The notes below the pieces were generated by a model. It had not been told where the DNA came from. It ran no database searches and saw only the letters and a list, made by a program, of their open reading frames with translations. Of a stretch of DNA of 64,000 nt, positions 47,152 to 55,477 are shown piece after piece. Origin of the DNA: Corynebacterium sp. 21KM1197 (GTDB lineage Bacteria > Actinomycetota > Actinomycetes > Mycobacteriales > Mycobacteriaceae); the NCBI RefSeq assembly GCF_033783015.1, contig NZ_CP123907.1, positions 248,001 through 312,000 of the forward strand. Reading direction: 5' to 3'. The stretch's first letter is position 1. Each line of letters begins with the position of its first letter. The translations under genes were made by a program, and so were the position numbers.

Positions 47152-47211
47152 GCTGAGGTTGGTCTGGTAGCGTCTGCTGTCAGTACACGTTCGTGGAGGA
47201 AGAAGCCAAAA

Positions 47212-48219
47212 ATGTCTGTGAATACCAGCCTGGCGGGCCTGTCTGATAATACGTTCCAGGCCGCGTTTCTGGTGTACTCGGTGGCCCTGGTGGCCTCCTT
47301 GTTTTATTACGTGAAGATGCAGGGAATCATTCGCCTGCGCAGGGCGGAAAAGGCCGTTCCGGTGATGGCGGGGGCACCGGCGGTATCGGACTCCAAGACC
47401 GATGCCCCGCCGCAGGAAGGCGGCCCAACCCTGGAGGAGCGCGAGGCCAGCGCCGCAAAATGGGCCGGGGCCACCCAGGCCCTGGTGTGGACGGGCATTA
47501 TCCTTCATGTGATTTCCGCCGTCACGCGCGGCCTTTCCGCCGGGCGCTTCCCCCTGGGTAATCTCTACGAGTACGTGCTGGTGGTTTCCTGCATCACCCT
47601 CGCGGTGGCGGCCGTGGTGGTGCAGCGCCGTGGGCAGCAGGTGGTGTGGCCGTGGATTCTCACGCCGCTGCTGGTGCTGATGTTTATCGGTGCCACCAAA
47701 CTCTATGCCGATTCCGCCCCGGTGGTGCCGGCCCTGCAATCCTATTGGCTGCCGGTGCACGTGACCACGGTGTCCACGGGTGCCTCCATCGGCATCGTCT
47801 CCGGCGTGTTTTCCCTGCTGTATCTGCTTCGGGTGTGGCAGGCCCCGGGCAAGGAGGCCCAGGGGGGCGTGGCCGGGTTCTTCGGCTCGATGGCCGCGCC
47901 GCTGCCCTCTGCGGAAAAACTGGATTCTATCGCCTATAAGTTAGCTGTGTTTACCCTGCCAATTCTGGGCATGGGTATTATTTTCGGCGCGATTTGGGCG
48001 GAGGACGCCTGGACGCGATTTTGGGGTTGGGACCCCAAGGAGACGTTCTCCTTTATCTCCTGGATTCTCTACGCCGCTTACCTGCACGCACGGGCCACGG
48101 CGGGCTGGAAGGTCGGGGCAGCCTGGGTGAATATCTTGGCGATGGGGACGATGGTATTCAATCTCTTTTTCATTAACCTGGTGGTCTCGGGTTTGCACTC
48201 TTATGCAGGTTTGAATTAA
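47212..48219 (+). CDS. ccsB: cytochrome c biogenesis protein CcsB/ResC (CcsA family)
   Basis: The 335-residue haem-handling protein has about eight helices and the haem-binding WWD-type segment WGWDPKETFSFISWILYA, with conserved His in YAAYLHARAT. It exports and attaches haem to apocytochromes with ResB. AGGAAG lies upstream. A terminator follows after about 180 bases. Confidence 0.93.
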   Translation: MSVNTSLAGLSDNTFQAAFLVYSVALVASLFYYVKMQGIIRLRRAEKAVPVMAGAPAVSDSKTDAPPQEGGPTLEEREASAAKWAGATQALVWTGIILHVISAVTRGLSAGRFPLGNLYEYVLVVSCITLAVAAVVVQRRGQQVVWPWILTPLLVLMFIGATKLYADSAPVVPALQSYWLPVHVTTVSTGASIGIVSGVFSLLYLLRVWQAPGKEAQGGVAGFFGSMAAPLPSAEKLDSIAYKLAVFTLPILGMGIIFGAIWAEDAWTRFWGWDPKETFSFISWILYAAYLHARATAGWKVGAAWVNILAMGTMVFNLFFINLVVSGLHSYAGLN

Positions 48220-48396
48220 AAGTTCCGCCTATTAGGATTCGAAATATGGCGGTTATTGCAGGGAGTTTAAGGCGGGCGGGTTTGTGGTTTTTATGATGAA
48301 GTATACCGTTTTGTCCATCGCTCGGGAACTCTCTGGTCTATGTCTGAAAGCATGGTCAGACGTCAGGTTAGGGCCATAATTTCATACATTTCGCCT
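48220..48396. other. intergenic 3' region of the cytochrome c cluster
   Basis: There is no gene in this 177-base stretch; it has lower GC than its surroundings. GGTCAGACGTCAGG at 48353-48366 holds a short palindrome (GACGTC). Confidence 0.35.
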
Positions 48397-48443
48397 GGGA
48401 GGGTGGGGTGCGCCGTGGAGAGGCGTTGCCCCGCCCTCCTTTT
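48397..48443 (+). terminator. intrinsic terminator downstream of ccsB
   Basis: GGAGGGTGGGG (48398-48408) pairs with CCCCGCCCTCC (48429-48439) and is followed by TTTT. Confidence 0.8.
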
Positions 48444-48553
48444 GGTATAGATGGGGGTGGGGGTGGGAGAAGTTGGCGCAAAGCGCGCTTATCGGTGTAA
48501 TGTCTCGCTGTAAATGAAAAATGCTTAGGGCATGGAAGAGGTGGGTGAAGGCT

Positions 48554-48802
48554 ATGGCGTTACCTCGGCGGAAAACCGGCAAGCCGGCAGGGGATGTGCC
48601 GGAGCTACTGGAGCTGGGCACGCAGTTGGCCGAGCGGCGGCGTCAGCTTGGCCGCCTTCAGCAGGAGGTGGCCGATGGGGCCGGGGTCTCCCGTTCCACC
48701 CTGCACGCCATCGAGCACGGGGCCTCGGGCGTCCGGTGGGAGAAGGTCGTAGCCGTGGCGCGGGAGTTGAAGCTGGCCATGAAGTTCGTCGAGAATGCTT
48801 AA
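48554..48802 (+). CDS. XRE-family helix-turn-helix protein (HipB-like), orphan
   Basis: The 82-residue protein has one XRE domain: QLGRLQQEVADGAGVSRSTL followed by HAIEHGASGVRWEKVVAVAR, with a C-terminal hydrophobic strand like HipB antitoxins. No hipA or other toxin follows; rmlB is next. GAAGG lies close before ATG 48554; ATG 48521 would add eleven residues. It may be a stand-alone regulator of the rml genes or an antitoxin remnant. Confidence 0.8.
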   Translation: MALPRRKTGKPAGDVPELLELGTQLAERRRQLGRLQQEVADGAGVSRSTLHAIEHGASGVRWEKVVAVARELKLAMKFVENA

Positions 48803-48891
48803 CTCCGAGGGTGCTTAAGCCTTTGCCGCAGCCCGGAGGCCACCCCACGGCGATCCTGCGTTCCGGGGCGGCGTCGCGTTAGCCTGGTTCC

Positions 48892-49896
48892 ATGCACATT
48901 CTGGTTACCGGCGGGGCCGGTTTCATCGGATCCAACTTTGTGTTGCGCACCTTGGAGCGCACGGATCACACCCTCACCGTTCTGGACGCGATGACTTACG
49001 CCGCCAACCCCACCAGCCTGGTGGGGTTCCCGGAGGAGCGCCTGCGCCTGGTCAAGGCCTCCGTCACGGACGAGGACACCGTGAATGACCTCGTGGCGCA
49101 GGCCGATCTGGTGGTGCACTTTGCCGCCGAATCCCATAATGATCGTTCCTTGCGTTCCCCGCTGGATTTTGTGCGCACCAACGTGGAGGGCACGGCGGTG
49201 CTGCTGGCCGCCGCGGTGCGGCACAAGGTGCGTTTTCATCACATCTCCACCGATGAGGTCTTTGGTGACCTCGCCCTGGAGGACCCCGAGCGTTTCCGCC
49301 CGGATACCCCGTATCGCCCCTCCAGCCCGTATTCGGCCTCCAAGGCCGCCAGCGATCACCTGGTACGAGCGTGGGTTCGCAGTTTTGGCCTGGAGGCCAC
49401 CATCTCCAACTGTTCCAATAACTATGGGCCGCGCCAGCACCCGGAGAAGTTCATTCCCCGGCAGATCCTGAATCTCCTCGGCGGGGAGCCGCCGCGCGTG
49501 TACGGCACCGGACGCAACGTGCGCGATTGGATTCACGTGGACGATCACAATGATGCCGTGTGGGCGATCATCGAGCGCGGTACTCCCGGTGAGACGTACC
49601 TCATCGGCGCGGACGGCGAGCGCAGCAATATGGAGGTGGTACGCGAACTCAATAGGATCTTTGACCGCGATCCCGATGATTTCCTGCACGTCACCGACCG
49701 CCCTGGCCACGATCGTCGGTACGCAATCGATCCCTCCTCCACCCGCGCGCTCGGCTGGGCGCCCGCGCACGCGGACTTTGCCCGGGGCCTGCGGGAGACG
49801 GTGGAGTGGTACCGGGAGAACCCGCGGTGGTGGGGGGAGGCCTTCGCGGCGTCGGAAAGCAATTATCGGCGCGGCGAGCGGCAGTTCCCGCACTAG
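48892..49896 (+). CDS. rmlB: dTDP-glucose 4,6-dehydratase RmlB
   Basis: RmlB converts dTDP-glucose to dTDP-4-keto-6-deoxyglucose for the rhamnose linker of the corynebacterial wall. The 334 residues start ILVTGGAGFIGSNFV and contain AAESHNDRSL, STDEVFGDL, YSASKAASDHLVRAW and NCSNNYGPRQHPEKFIP. TAGCCT (48880-48885) is six bases before the ATG. Confidence 0.95.
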   Translation: MHILVTGGAGFIGSNFVLRTLERTDHTLTVLDAMTYAANPTSLVGFPEERLRLVKASVTDEDTVNDLVAQADLVVHFAAESHNDRSLRSPLDFVRTNVEGTAVLLAAAVRHKVRFHHISTDEVFGDLALEDPERFRPDTPYRPSSPYSASKAASDHLVRAWVRSFGLEATISNCSNNYGPRQHPEKFIPRQILNLLGGEPPRVYGTGRNVRDWIHVDDHNDAVWAIIERGTPGETYLIGADGERSNMEVVRELNRIFDRDPDDFLHVTDRPGHDRRYAIDPSSTRALGWAPAHADFARGLRETVEWYRENPRWWGEAFAASESNYRRGERQFPH

Positions 49897-49906
49897 AATG
49901 GCGGGC

Positions 49907-50539
49907 ATGTTTGAACCCGTAGCAGGATGTGAGGGCGCTCTGCGCCTGGTGCCCACCGTGTATCCCGATGAGCGGGGAACCTTCCACGAATGGTTCAAGG
50001 CCAGCGAGTTCGAGCAGGCCACGGGCTATCCGCTGGATGTGCAGCAGGCCAATATGTCCACCTCCAAGGCCGGTGTGCTGCGCGGACTGCATTACGCGGA
50101 GGTGCCGCCGGGGCAGGGGAAATTGGTGATGTGCCCGGCGGGGGCGATTTTTGACGTGCTGTTGGATGTGCGCGTGGGTTCGGAGAGCTTTGGCCGCTGG
50201 GCGGGCTTTGAGCTCAACGAGGAAAACCGTCAGGGCCTCTACATTCCCGCGGGGTTTGCCCACGGCTTCCTGGCCCTGCGCGATTCCACGGTGGCGTACC
50301 TCACCACCTCGGAGTATCAGCCGGAGGTGGAACACGGCATTGATCCTTATGATTCTCAGGTGGGCATCGCCTGGCCCGAGGTTTCCGCGTCGGTGCTGCT
50401 TTCCGCCAAGGATCGCCAGGCCCCCGGTCTTGCGGAGGCGCGCGAACAGGGGATTCTGCCCAGCGCGGAGGAGTGCCGCGCTTATCACACGGAGTTGCGC
50501 AACGCCTGGGCCGTGGCCAATGAGGAGGCCGGGCTGTGA
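49907..50539 (+). CDS. rmlC: dTDP-4-dehydrorhamnose 3,5-epimerase RmlC
   Basis: This 210-residue cupin has the family residues [18 protein letters not shown] (catalytic His), [14 protein letters not shown] and [15 protein letters not shown]. In C. glutamicum RmlC is fused to RmlD; here the protein ends after the epimerase and no RmlD is in the window. TAGAAT (49894-49899) is seven bases before ATG 49907, hinting at an internal leaderless promoter at the end of rmlB; ATG 49898 is an alternative. Confidence 0.93.
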   Translation: MFEPVAGCEGALRLVPTVYPDERGTFHEWFKASEFEQATGYPLDVQQANMSTSKAGVLRGLHYAEVPPGQGKLVMCPAGAIFDVLLDVRVGSESFGRWAGFELNEENRQGLYIPAGFAHGFLALRDSTVAYLTTSEYQPEVEHGIDPYDSQVGIAWPEVSASVLLSAKDRQAPGLAEAREQGILPSAEECRAYHTELRNAWAVANEEAGL

Positions 50540-51417
50540 AGGGGATCATCCTGGCCGGCGGCACGGGCTCGCGGCTGCGCCCCATTACCTTTGGCGTGTC
50601 CAAACAGCTCGTGCCGGTGTATGACAAGCCCATGATCTATTACCCGCTGAGCACGCTCATGCTCGCGGGGATTACGGAGATCCTGGTGATTAGCACCCCG
50701 CAGGACCGCCCGCAGTTCGAGCGGCTGCTGGGCGATGGCTCCCAGTTTGGTATCCGGCTCACCTTTGCCACCCAGGATGCCCCCCGGGGGCTTGCCGACG
50801 CCTTCCGCCTCGGCGCAGAGCACATCGGCACCGACTCCGTGGCCCTGGTGCTGGGGGATAACATTTTCTACGGCGCGGGCCTGGGCACCCAACTGCGCCG
50901 CTACGCGGACGTGCGCGGCGGGGCGATCTTTGCCTACTGGGTGGCCAATCCCCAGGCCTATGGGGTGGTCTCCTTTGACGAGCAGGGCCGGGCTACCTCC
51001 CTGGAGGAAAAACCGCGTCACCCCCGCTCTCACTTTGCCGTGCCGGGGCTGTACTTCTATGACAACTCCGTGGTGGAGATCGCGCGGGGGCTAAGCCCCA
51101 GTGCCCGGGGGGAACTGGAGATCACGGACATTAATAATGAATACCTGCGCCGAGGCGAATTACAGGTGGAGGTGCTGCCGCGCGGCACCGCCTGGTTGGA
51201 CACCGGCACGGTGGACATGCTCATGGCCGCCGGGGACTTTGTGCGCACCATCGAGCAGCGCCAGGGGCTCAAGATCGGCGCGCCGGAGGAGGTGGCCTGG
51301 CGCATGGGGTATATCAGCGGGGCGGAACTGCGGGAGCGTGCCGAGGAATTGCGCGCCTCCGGGTACGGGGAATATCTGATGGAGATTCTGCTTCGGGACG
51401 GCCCAGTGGGGCGCTGA
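50536..51417 (+). CDS. rmlA: glucose-1-phosphate thymidylyltransferase RmlA
   Basis: RmlA activates glucose-1-phosphate with dTTP. The 293 residues start [16 protein letters not shown] and contain [46 protein letters not shown] and [13 protein letters not shown]. It starts at GTG in a GTGA overlap with rmlC and is convergent with the next gene six bases later. Confidence 0.95.
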   Translation: MKGIILAGGTGSRLRPITFGVSKQLVPVYDKPMIYYPLSTLMLAGITEILVISTPQDRPQFERLLGDGSQFGIRLTFATQDAPRGLADAFRLGAEHIGTDSVALVLGDNIFYGAGLGTQLRRYADVRGGAIFAYWVANPQAYGVVSFDEQGRATSLEEKPRHPRSHFAVPGLYFYDNSVVEIARGLSPSARGELEITDINNEYLRRGELQVEVLPRGTAWLDTGTVDMLMAAGDFVRTIEQRQGLKIGAPEEVAWRMGYISGAELRERAEELRASGYGEYLMEILLRDGPVGR

Positions 51418-51423
51418 GCGGAG

Positions 51424-51732
51424 TTAGGCTTCCCCTCCGGTTTCGTCGGTGCCGTCCGTGGGGTCCTCGGGCTTCTTGTCCCGATCCTGCCGGTTATTCC
51501 GGCGTTCCTCCTTGCGCTTGGCCTCCTCGGCCTGCTCGCGGGCGCGGCGCTCCTTAAAGCGTTGCTTATCAATGTTCCACAGGAAATCGGGATCGTCATC
51601 CGGCCCTTTGATCGCGGGCGGTTGTGGCGACCTCTTGAGCGGGTTGGGGCGGTTCCAGGTGCCGGGGCCAAAGGCCTTCCACAGCAGCACCACGGCGACC
51701 ACGATCAGGGCGATGAGTATAAGACGGCCCAC
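51424..51732 (-). CDS. small single-span membrane protein with charged tail
   Basis: The 102-residue protein has one N-terminal transmembrane helix (LILIALIVVAVVLLWKAF) and a highly charged cytoplasmic tail (KERRAREQAEEAKRKEERRN and DRDKKPEDPTDGTDETGGEA). GTG 51732 has AAGGAGG nine bases upstream; an in-frame ATG at 51762 would add ten residues. It is divergent from the DUF4229 gene and convergent with rmlA. Function is unknown. Confidence 0.75.
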   Translation of the reverse strand: MGRLILIALIVVAVVLLWKAFGPGTWNRPNPLKRSPQPPAIKGPDDDPDFLWNIDKQRFKERRAREQAEEAKRKEERRNNRQDRDKKPEDPTDGTDETGGEA

Positions 51733-51777
51733 GTATTCATTCCTCCTTGACGTTGCCACCATAGTAGCGTGGGGTGG

Positions 51778-52071
51778 GTGAAAGACGATCAACTGCTGCG
51801 CAAGAATGCCAACCGTGCCCTGCTCAAATACGGATTGGCACGGTTGGGGCTTTTTATGGCTCTTACTGCGGTGATTCAGACGGTGGCGTGGCTGGTGGGA
51901 AGCCCGTTTCCGCTGTTGGCCTCGGCCACGGGTGCGCTCTTGATCGCGTTTCCGCTCTCCATGCTCATCTTCCCCAGGATGAGGGTGGAGGCCAACGAGG
52001 CGGTGGCGGCCTGGGCGCAACGACGCCGCGAGCGCAAGGAATGGATCGCTCAGGAGTTGTCCGAGCGCTAG
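51778..52071 (+). CDS. DUF4229 family membrane protein
   Basis: The 97-residue protein has two transmembrane helices (LARLGLFMALTAVIQTVAWL and ASATGALLIAFPLSMLIFP) and a basic C-terminal tail (AAWAQRRRERKEWIAQELSE), the DUF4229 layout. TAGCGT (51765-51770) is seven bases before GTG 51778, which fixes the start as leaderless; the earlier GTG at 51769 lies inside that box. Confidence 0.8.
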   Translation: MKDDQLLRKNANRALLKYGLARLGLFMALTAVIQTVAWLVGSPFPLLASATGALLIAFPLSMLIFPRMRVEANEAVAAWAQRRRERKEWIAQELSER

Positions 52072-52111
52072 AGGAGGATATTCATCAGCGGGCTGGGGAT
52101 ACTGGGCGCTG

Positions 52112-52134
52112 CTGAGTTTATAATATATACTCAG
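52112..52134. promoter_or_regulatory. 23-bp palindrome over the TATAAT box of the enoyl-CoA hydratase gene
   Basis: CTGAGT (52112-52117) and ACTCAG (52129-52134) flank an AT-rich centre; only one pair (positions 7 and 17) fails to match. TATAAT (52119-52124) lies inside. A dimeric repressor such as a TetR-type protein binding here would block transcription. Confidence 0.7.
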
Positions 52135-52182
52135 ATGTGGTTGGAGATTTTCCCGCCGAGACACCCACCGAAAGGCGCAAGC

Positions 52183-53154
52183 ATGGCACGCAAGGCAACC
52201 GGCAAGATCACCGTGGAGGAACGCGGACCCGTCCTCCTCGCCCACATGGACGGGGGTGAATTGCAAGAGTTTGGCCCGATCCTGGCCCAGGAACTGGAAA
52301 AGGTCGTGGATCGCGCTGATGCGGACCCCAATATCCACGCCGTGGTGTTCACCGGCACTCACCCGGATCGCTTCATGGGGCACGCCGAGGTGCGTTGGTT
52401 GCAGGAGGGCGGCGCGACGGTCCCCTCGGTAGGGGTTAAGGGGGCCTCGGCGCTCTCAAGCGTGGCCCGCGGGGTAAACAACCTGGGCGGCATGGAATCC
52501 GTGGTGGGCAAGACCCCGCTGTGGCCCGCCATCGAGCTGGAGCGCACGCACGAGACCTTCCTGAAGATGAACCGCAGCGGCGTGATCTTCATAGCCGCGC
52601 TCAATGGCTCGGCGCTCGGCCTGGGTGCGGAGTTTGCCTGGGCTAACGACGTCCGCATTTTCGCCGATGGTGACCACATGCTCGGCCAGCCCGAGGTGCT
52701 CTTTGGGATCATGCCCGGTGGTGGCGGCACCCAGCGCCTCACCCGGCTCATTGGTACCCACCGCTCCCTCATGGCCGTTCTGGAGGGCAAGCCCTTCTCC
52801 CCGGCGGAGGCCCTGGAGATCGGCGCGGTGGACGCGGTGGTCTTGCCGGAGGAACTCATCGACACGGCCATCGCCTATGGCGAGCGCCTGGGCAGCCGGG
52901 CCAAGACCTCGCTGGCCGCGATCAAGCGTTCCATTTACTTTGGTGGTTCCGATGATCTAGAATCCGGCCTGCATGTGGAGCGGGCGGAGTTCCTGGCCAC
53001 CGCCCTGTCCAAGGAGGGTCAGGCGGGAATGCTTGATTACATGGCTGCCACGGATCGGGCCGGTGAACTCCCGTTGTACCAGCCGGGTGGGTATGAGGCG
53101 GCCCTGCGCGAGGGGACGGTGCGCGCCGCCACGCGGGGGTCGGGAGAGGAATGA
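52183..53154 (+). CDS. enoyl-CoA hydratase/isomerase family protein
   Basis: The 323-residue crotonase-fold protein has HPDRFMGHAEVRWL, an oxyanion-hole segment AALNGSALGLGAEFAWANDV, GQPEVLFGIMPGGGGTQRLT and a C-terminal extension. The Glu in PEVLFGIMPGGG suits a hydratase. The insertion between about 80 and 120 is longer than in FadB-type enzymes. AAAGG precedes the ATG. Its palindromic promoter suggests substrate-controlled expression. The exact substrate is unknown. Confidence 0.85.
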   Translation: MARKATGKITVEERGPVLLAHMDGGELQEFGPILAQELEKVVDRADADPNIHAVVFTGTHPDRFMGHAEVRWLQEGGATVPSVGVKGASALSSVARGVNNLGGMESVVGKTPLWPAIELERTHETFLKMNRSGVIFIAALNGSALGLGAEFAWANDVRIFADGDHMLGQPEVLFGIMPGGGGTQRLTRLIGTHRSLMAVLEGKPFSPAEALEIGAVDAVVLPEELIDTAIAYGERLGSRAKTSLAAIKRSIYFGGSDDLESGLHVERAEFLATALSKEGQAGMLDYMAATDRAGELPLYQPGGYEAALREGTVRAATRGSGEE

Positions 53155-53178
53155 TCGGCTCATCGTAGAAGCGTGATG

Positions 53179-53205
53179 AAAGGGGAGCCTTTGAAGCTCC
53201 TTTTT
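53179..53205 (+). terminator. intrinsic terminator of the enoyl-CoA hydratase gene
   Basis: GGAGC (53184-53188) pairs with GCTCC (53196-53200) with flanking A/T pairs, followed by TTTTT. Confidence 0.8.
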
Positions 53206-53322
53206 GGGGTGAGGTGGTTACGTTGGCTTTCTTTTCGATCTAAAATTATGTGTGCTGGATCAGCACGCTGATGCCAGTGCAAACCCTTCGGTGGTGCCAG
53301 TCTCCACCACGGGTGGGGGAAG

Positions 53323-53454
53323 ATGGCCCTGTCAAAGAAGCGGAACCACCGCGAGGATGGCAGTCCTGTGTGATGGTTCCTGGATCGGGTTGTAGCCAAC
53401 GTCCTCGCGGGGTATATCCGTGACGGCGTTACCTGGCTTATCAACCTTATCTAG
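53323..53454 (+). pseudogene. second peptide-cassette copy, interrupted by TGA
   Basis: From ATG 53323 the frame reads MALSKKRNHREDGSPV, then TGA (53371-53373), then WFLDRVVANVLAGYIRDGVT and WLINLI before TAG. It aligns residue for residue with the intact 46-aa gene (NHREDGSPV with [20 protein letters not shown] with [11 protein letters not shown]). The TGA stands where the other copy has CGA. Most likely it is a nonsense-mutated copy; readthrough is a formal alternative. It lies in a 417-base gap otherwise without genes. Confidence 0.6.
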
Positions 53455-53461
53455 CCTCACC

Positions 53462-53507
53462 GAGAATCCTCACTTGCTTAGGGGACGGGTGGGGATTCTC
53501 TTATTTT
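53462..53507 (+). terminator. hairpin terminator of the second peptide cassette
   Basis: GAGAATCCTCAC (53462-53473) pairs with GTGGGGATTCTC (53489-53500), followed by TTATTTT. Position and stem resemble the hairpin after the intact copy. Confidence 0.8.
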
Positions 53508-53571
53508 CACTCCTAGTGAGGAGGACGCCTTTCAGCTTAAAACGGTCTCCCCGCGATGGGAACAGTCCTCC

Positions 53572-55206
53572 CTACTCTCCCAACACCCCCACGGAGCTGC
53601 GGCTAAAGCACACGCCGGGGGCGTCGATAAGCAGGTGGGTGCCGCCCCCGCTCACCTGCACGTAGGTGCTGTGCAGGCCGGGTTCCAGGGAGACGGTGAC
53701 GGGTGCGCCGTCGAGAGCGAGCGTGCCGGTGGTGTGCTCCGGGGCGAAGTAGTTGAGGCGCACCACCCATTCGCGGTCGAGGAGGGGGCCGTCGAGGGGT
53801 AGTTCAGGACCAGGGGCGCACTGCTGTGGGGAGGCGGTGGCGCGCATTTCGTGGAGGTTCGTGGGGTGCAGGGTGCCGTCCGCGCCGATGATGACGGGCT
53901 CGGGGGTGGCGCTGGCCACGCGGTCGCTGTAATGGGAAAGGCGATTGTAGGGGTGCGTGACGGGCAGCAGCACCTCCAGCGGAAGATCCTGATCAAGCAG
54001 GGGGGCCTCGTGCCTTTCTAGGGAGGCGCGCAGGCCGTGGAAGAAATCGCGGCTGGGTTGCTGCGCCCAGGACTGGGCAAAGGTCACCGTGCTCACCAGG
54101 CTGGATACCAGCCACGCCGCGCCGAGTACCCGCCCCACCCTGGGCAGCGGCGAGGGCAGGCTATGGGCGAGAGCCACGGCTGCGAGCACCGCCACCTCGC
54201 TGACGTGGCGCAGCGTTTGGGTGATCTCCCAGGCGGTATCCGGCCCCGAGCGGGCCAGCGCCAGCGCCACAAACGGTAGCGGCGGATAGAGCACCGCCGG
54301 AACCCAGGCGCTCGCGCGGCGCACAGTGAGCGCAAGTAGGGCGCACCCGGCGGCGGCCCCCAGGACAATCGCCCCGGTGTGCGGGGCGGCCCACGGCGGG
54401 CCGGGGTGCCAGCGCTCCCAGTGCCAGGGGCCACCCGCCAGCGTGGGCAGCAGCCCCTGGCCGTAGCCGTGGGTAAAAAACGGCAGCGGGTTTGTCGGGG
54501 AGGTGCGCGGATCGCCCACGATCAGGGCGTATATCCCGGCCCACAGGAGGGTGGGCAGGATCAGGCAAAGCGCAAGGAAGGTGCTGCGGGCGGCGGGCAG
54601 GTCGCGCAGGTGGCCGCAACACAGCAGCACGAGCAGCACTACGGGGGCGAAGAAGAGGGCGCGCTCGCTAAAAAGGGCCCCGCACAGCAGCGCCGCTCCG
54701 GAGAGCAGCGCCCAGCGCGTGGCTTGCCCGGTGGAGGAAGCCCGCGCGGCGCGGAGCGCGGACCCCAGGCACAGCGCCAGCGCCGCGTGCAGGGGGAGCG
54801 TATTGATGGCCGCCGCGAGCCACGTGGAGGTGCTCAGAGTGACGGGGGTAAAGAGGTACGCGGCCAGGGGAATGAGGCTGCGGCTCAGCGGGCGATACGC
54901 CCAGGCTACCGACGCCCCCGCAACCAAGCCTCCCAGCGCCAGCGCGAGCACGGACACCGGCCAGTTCAGGGGTGCGGCGTGGGCCAAGATCCAGACGATG
55001 AGCCAGGAACCGGGCATGAGGTGGCCGTCATGCGGGCGCAGCAGCAGCGCGAGGTCGGGGAGGCGGTGCTCCCTGGCCTGGGCGTAAAGCGTGAGGTCGT
55101 CATAGTAAAACCAGCCCTGGGCCGCCACCGTGGTGCGCACCAGCACGCCGATGACCAGGAGGGCGGCGAGGGGCAGGATTCGGTGTGATGGGCGCGGGGC
55201 GGGCAC
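53572..55206 (-). CDS. polytopic membrane protein, GT-C glycosyltransferase-like
   Basis: The 544-residue protein has about ten to eleven membrane helices in residues 10-375 and an extracytoplasmic C-terminal domain (about 380-544) rich in beta strands. The acidic motif FYYDDLTLYAQAREH in the first external loop is typical of polyprenyl-phosphate-dependent GT-C transferases. The sugar and acceptor are unknown. It faces away from the DUF4177 gene. The 11-mer GCTTATCGACG occurs near its 3' end (53622-53632). Confidence 0.7.
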   Translation of the reverse strand: MPAPRPSHRILPLAALLVIGVLVRTTVAAQGWFYYDDLTLYAQAREHRLPDLALLLRPHDGHLMPGSWLIVWILAHAAPLNWPVSVLALALGGLVAGASVAWAYRPLSRSLIPLAAYLFTPVTLSTSTWLAAAINTLPLHAALALCLGSALRAARASSTGQATRWALLSGAALLCGALFSERALFFAPVVLLVLLCCGHLRDLPAARSTFLALCLILPTLLWAGIYALIVGDPRTSPTNPLPFFTHGYGQGLLPTLAGGPWHWERWHPGPPWAAPHTGAIVLGAAAGCALLALTVRRASAWVPAVLYPPLPFVALALARSGPDTAWEITQTLRHVSEVAVLAAVALAHSLPSPLPRVGRVLGAAWLVSSLVSTVTFAQSWAQQPSRDFFHGLRASLERHEAPLLDQDLPLEVLLPVTHPYNRLSHYSDRVASATPEPVIIGADGTLHPTNLHEMRATASPQQCAPGPELPLDGPLLDREWVVRLNYFAPEHTTGTLALDGAPVTVSLEPGLHSTYVQVSGGGTHLLIDAPGVCFSRSSVGVLGE

Positions 55207-55249
55207 GCAGCCACGGTAGCAAAAGGGGCGATGAGGCTACGATGAGGCA

Positions 55250-55468
55250 ATGGGCGATAACAATAAGCAGTACGTGGTGTTGCAGGTGGTGCTCAAGGAG
55301 AAACTTTTGGGCACGGGCTCCGGGAATATCTCCGAGCTGGAGTCGGTGATGAATAAGCAGGCAGCCAAGGGGTATCGGCTGCACACCATCACCACCTCCT
55401 CCTCCGGCAGCAAGGGATGGGGCGGGGGCGACCGGGTGCAGGCCACCTTGGTTTTTGAGCGCCTGTAG
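55250..55468 (+). CDS. DUF4177 domain protein
   Basis: The 72-residue protein fits DUF4177: a first strand (KQYVVLQVVLKEKLLG), helix (SELESVMNKQAAKGYRLHTI) and final strand (RVQATLVFERL). Function is unknown. TACGAT (55238-55243) is six bases before the ATG, suggesting a leaderless transcript. It is convergent with the AEC transporter gene. Confidence 0.85.
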   Translation: MGDNNKQYVVLQVVLKEKLLGTGSGNISELESVMNKQAAKGYRLHTITTSSSGSKGWGGGDRVQATLVFERL

Positions 55469-55477
55469 CGCTCGCGC

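Noticed and set aside
48353..48375. possible iron-regulator (DtxR-like) site CAGGTTAGGGCC
   Set aside because: Only a half-match to the 19-bp consensus, and it lies in a 3' region before a terminator.
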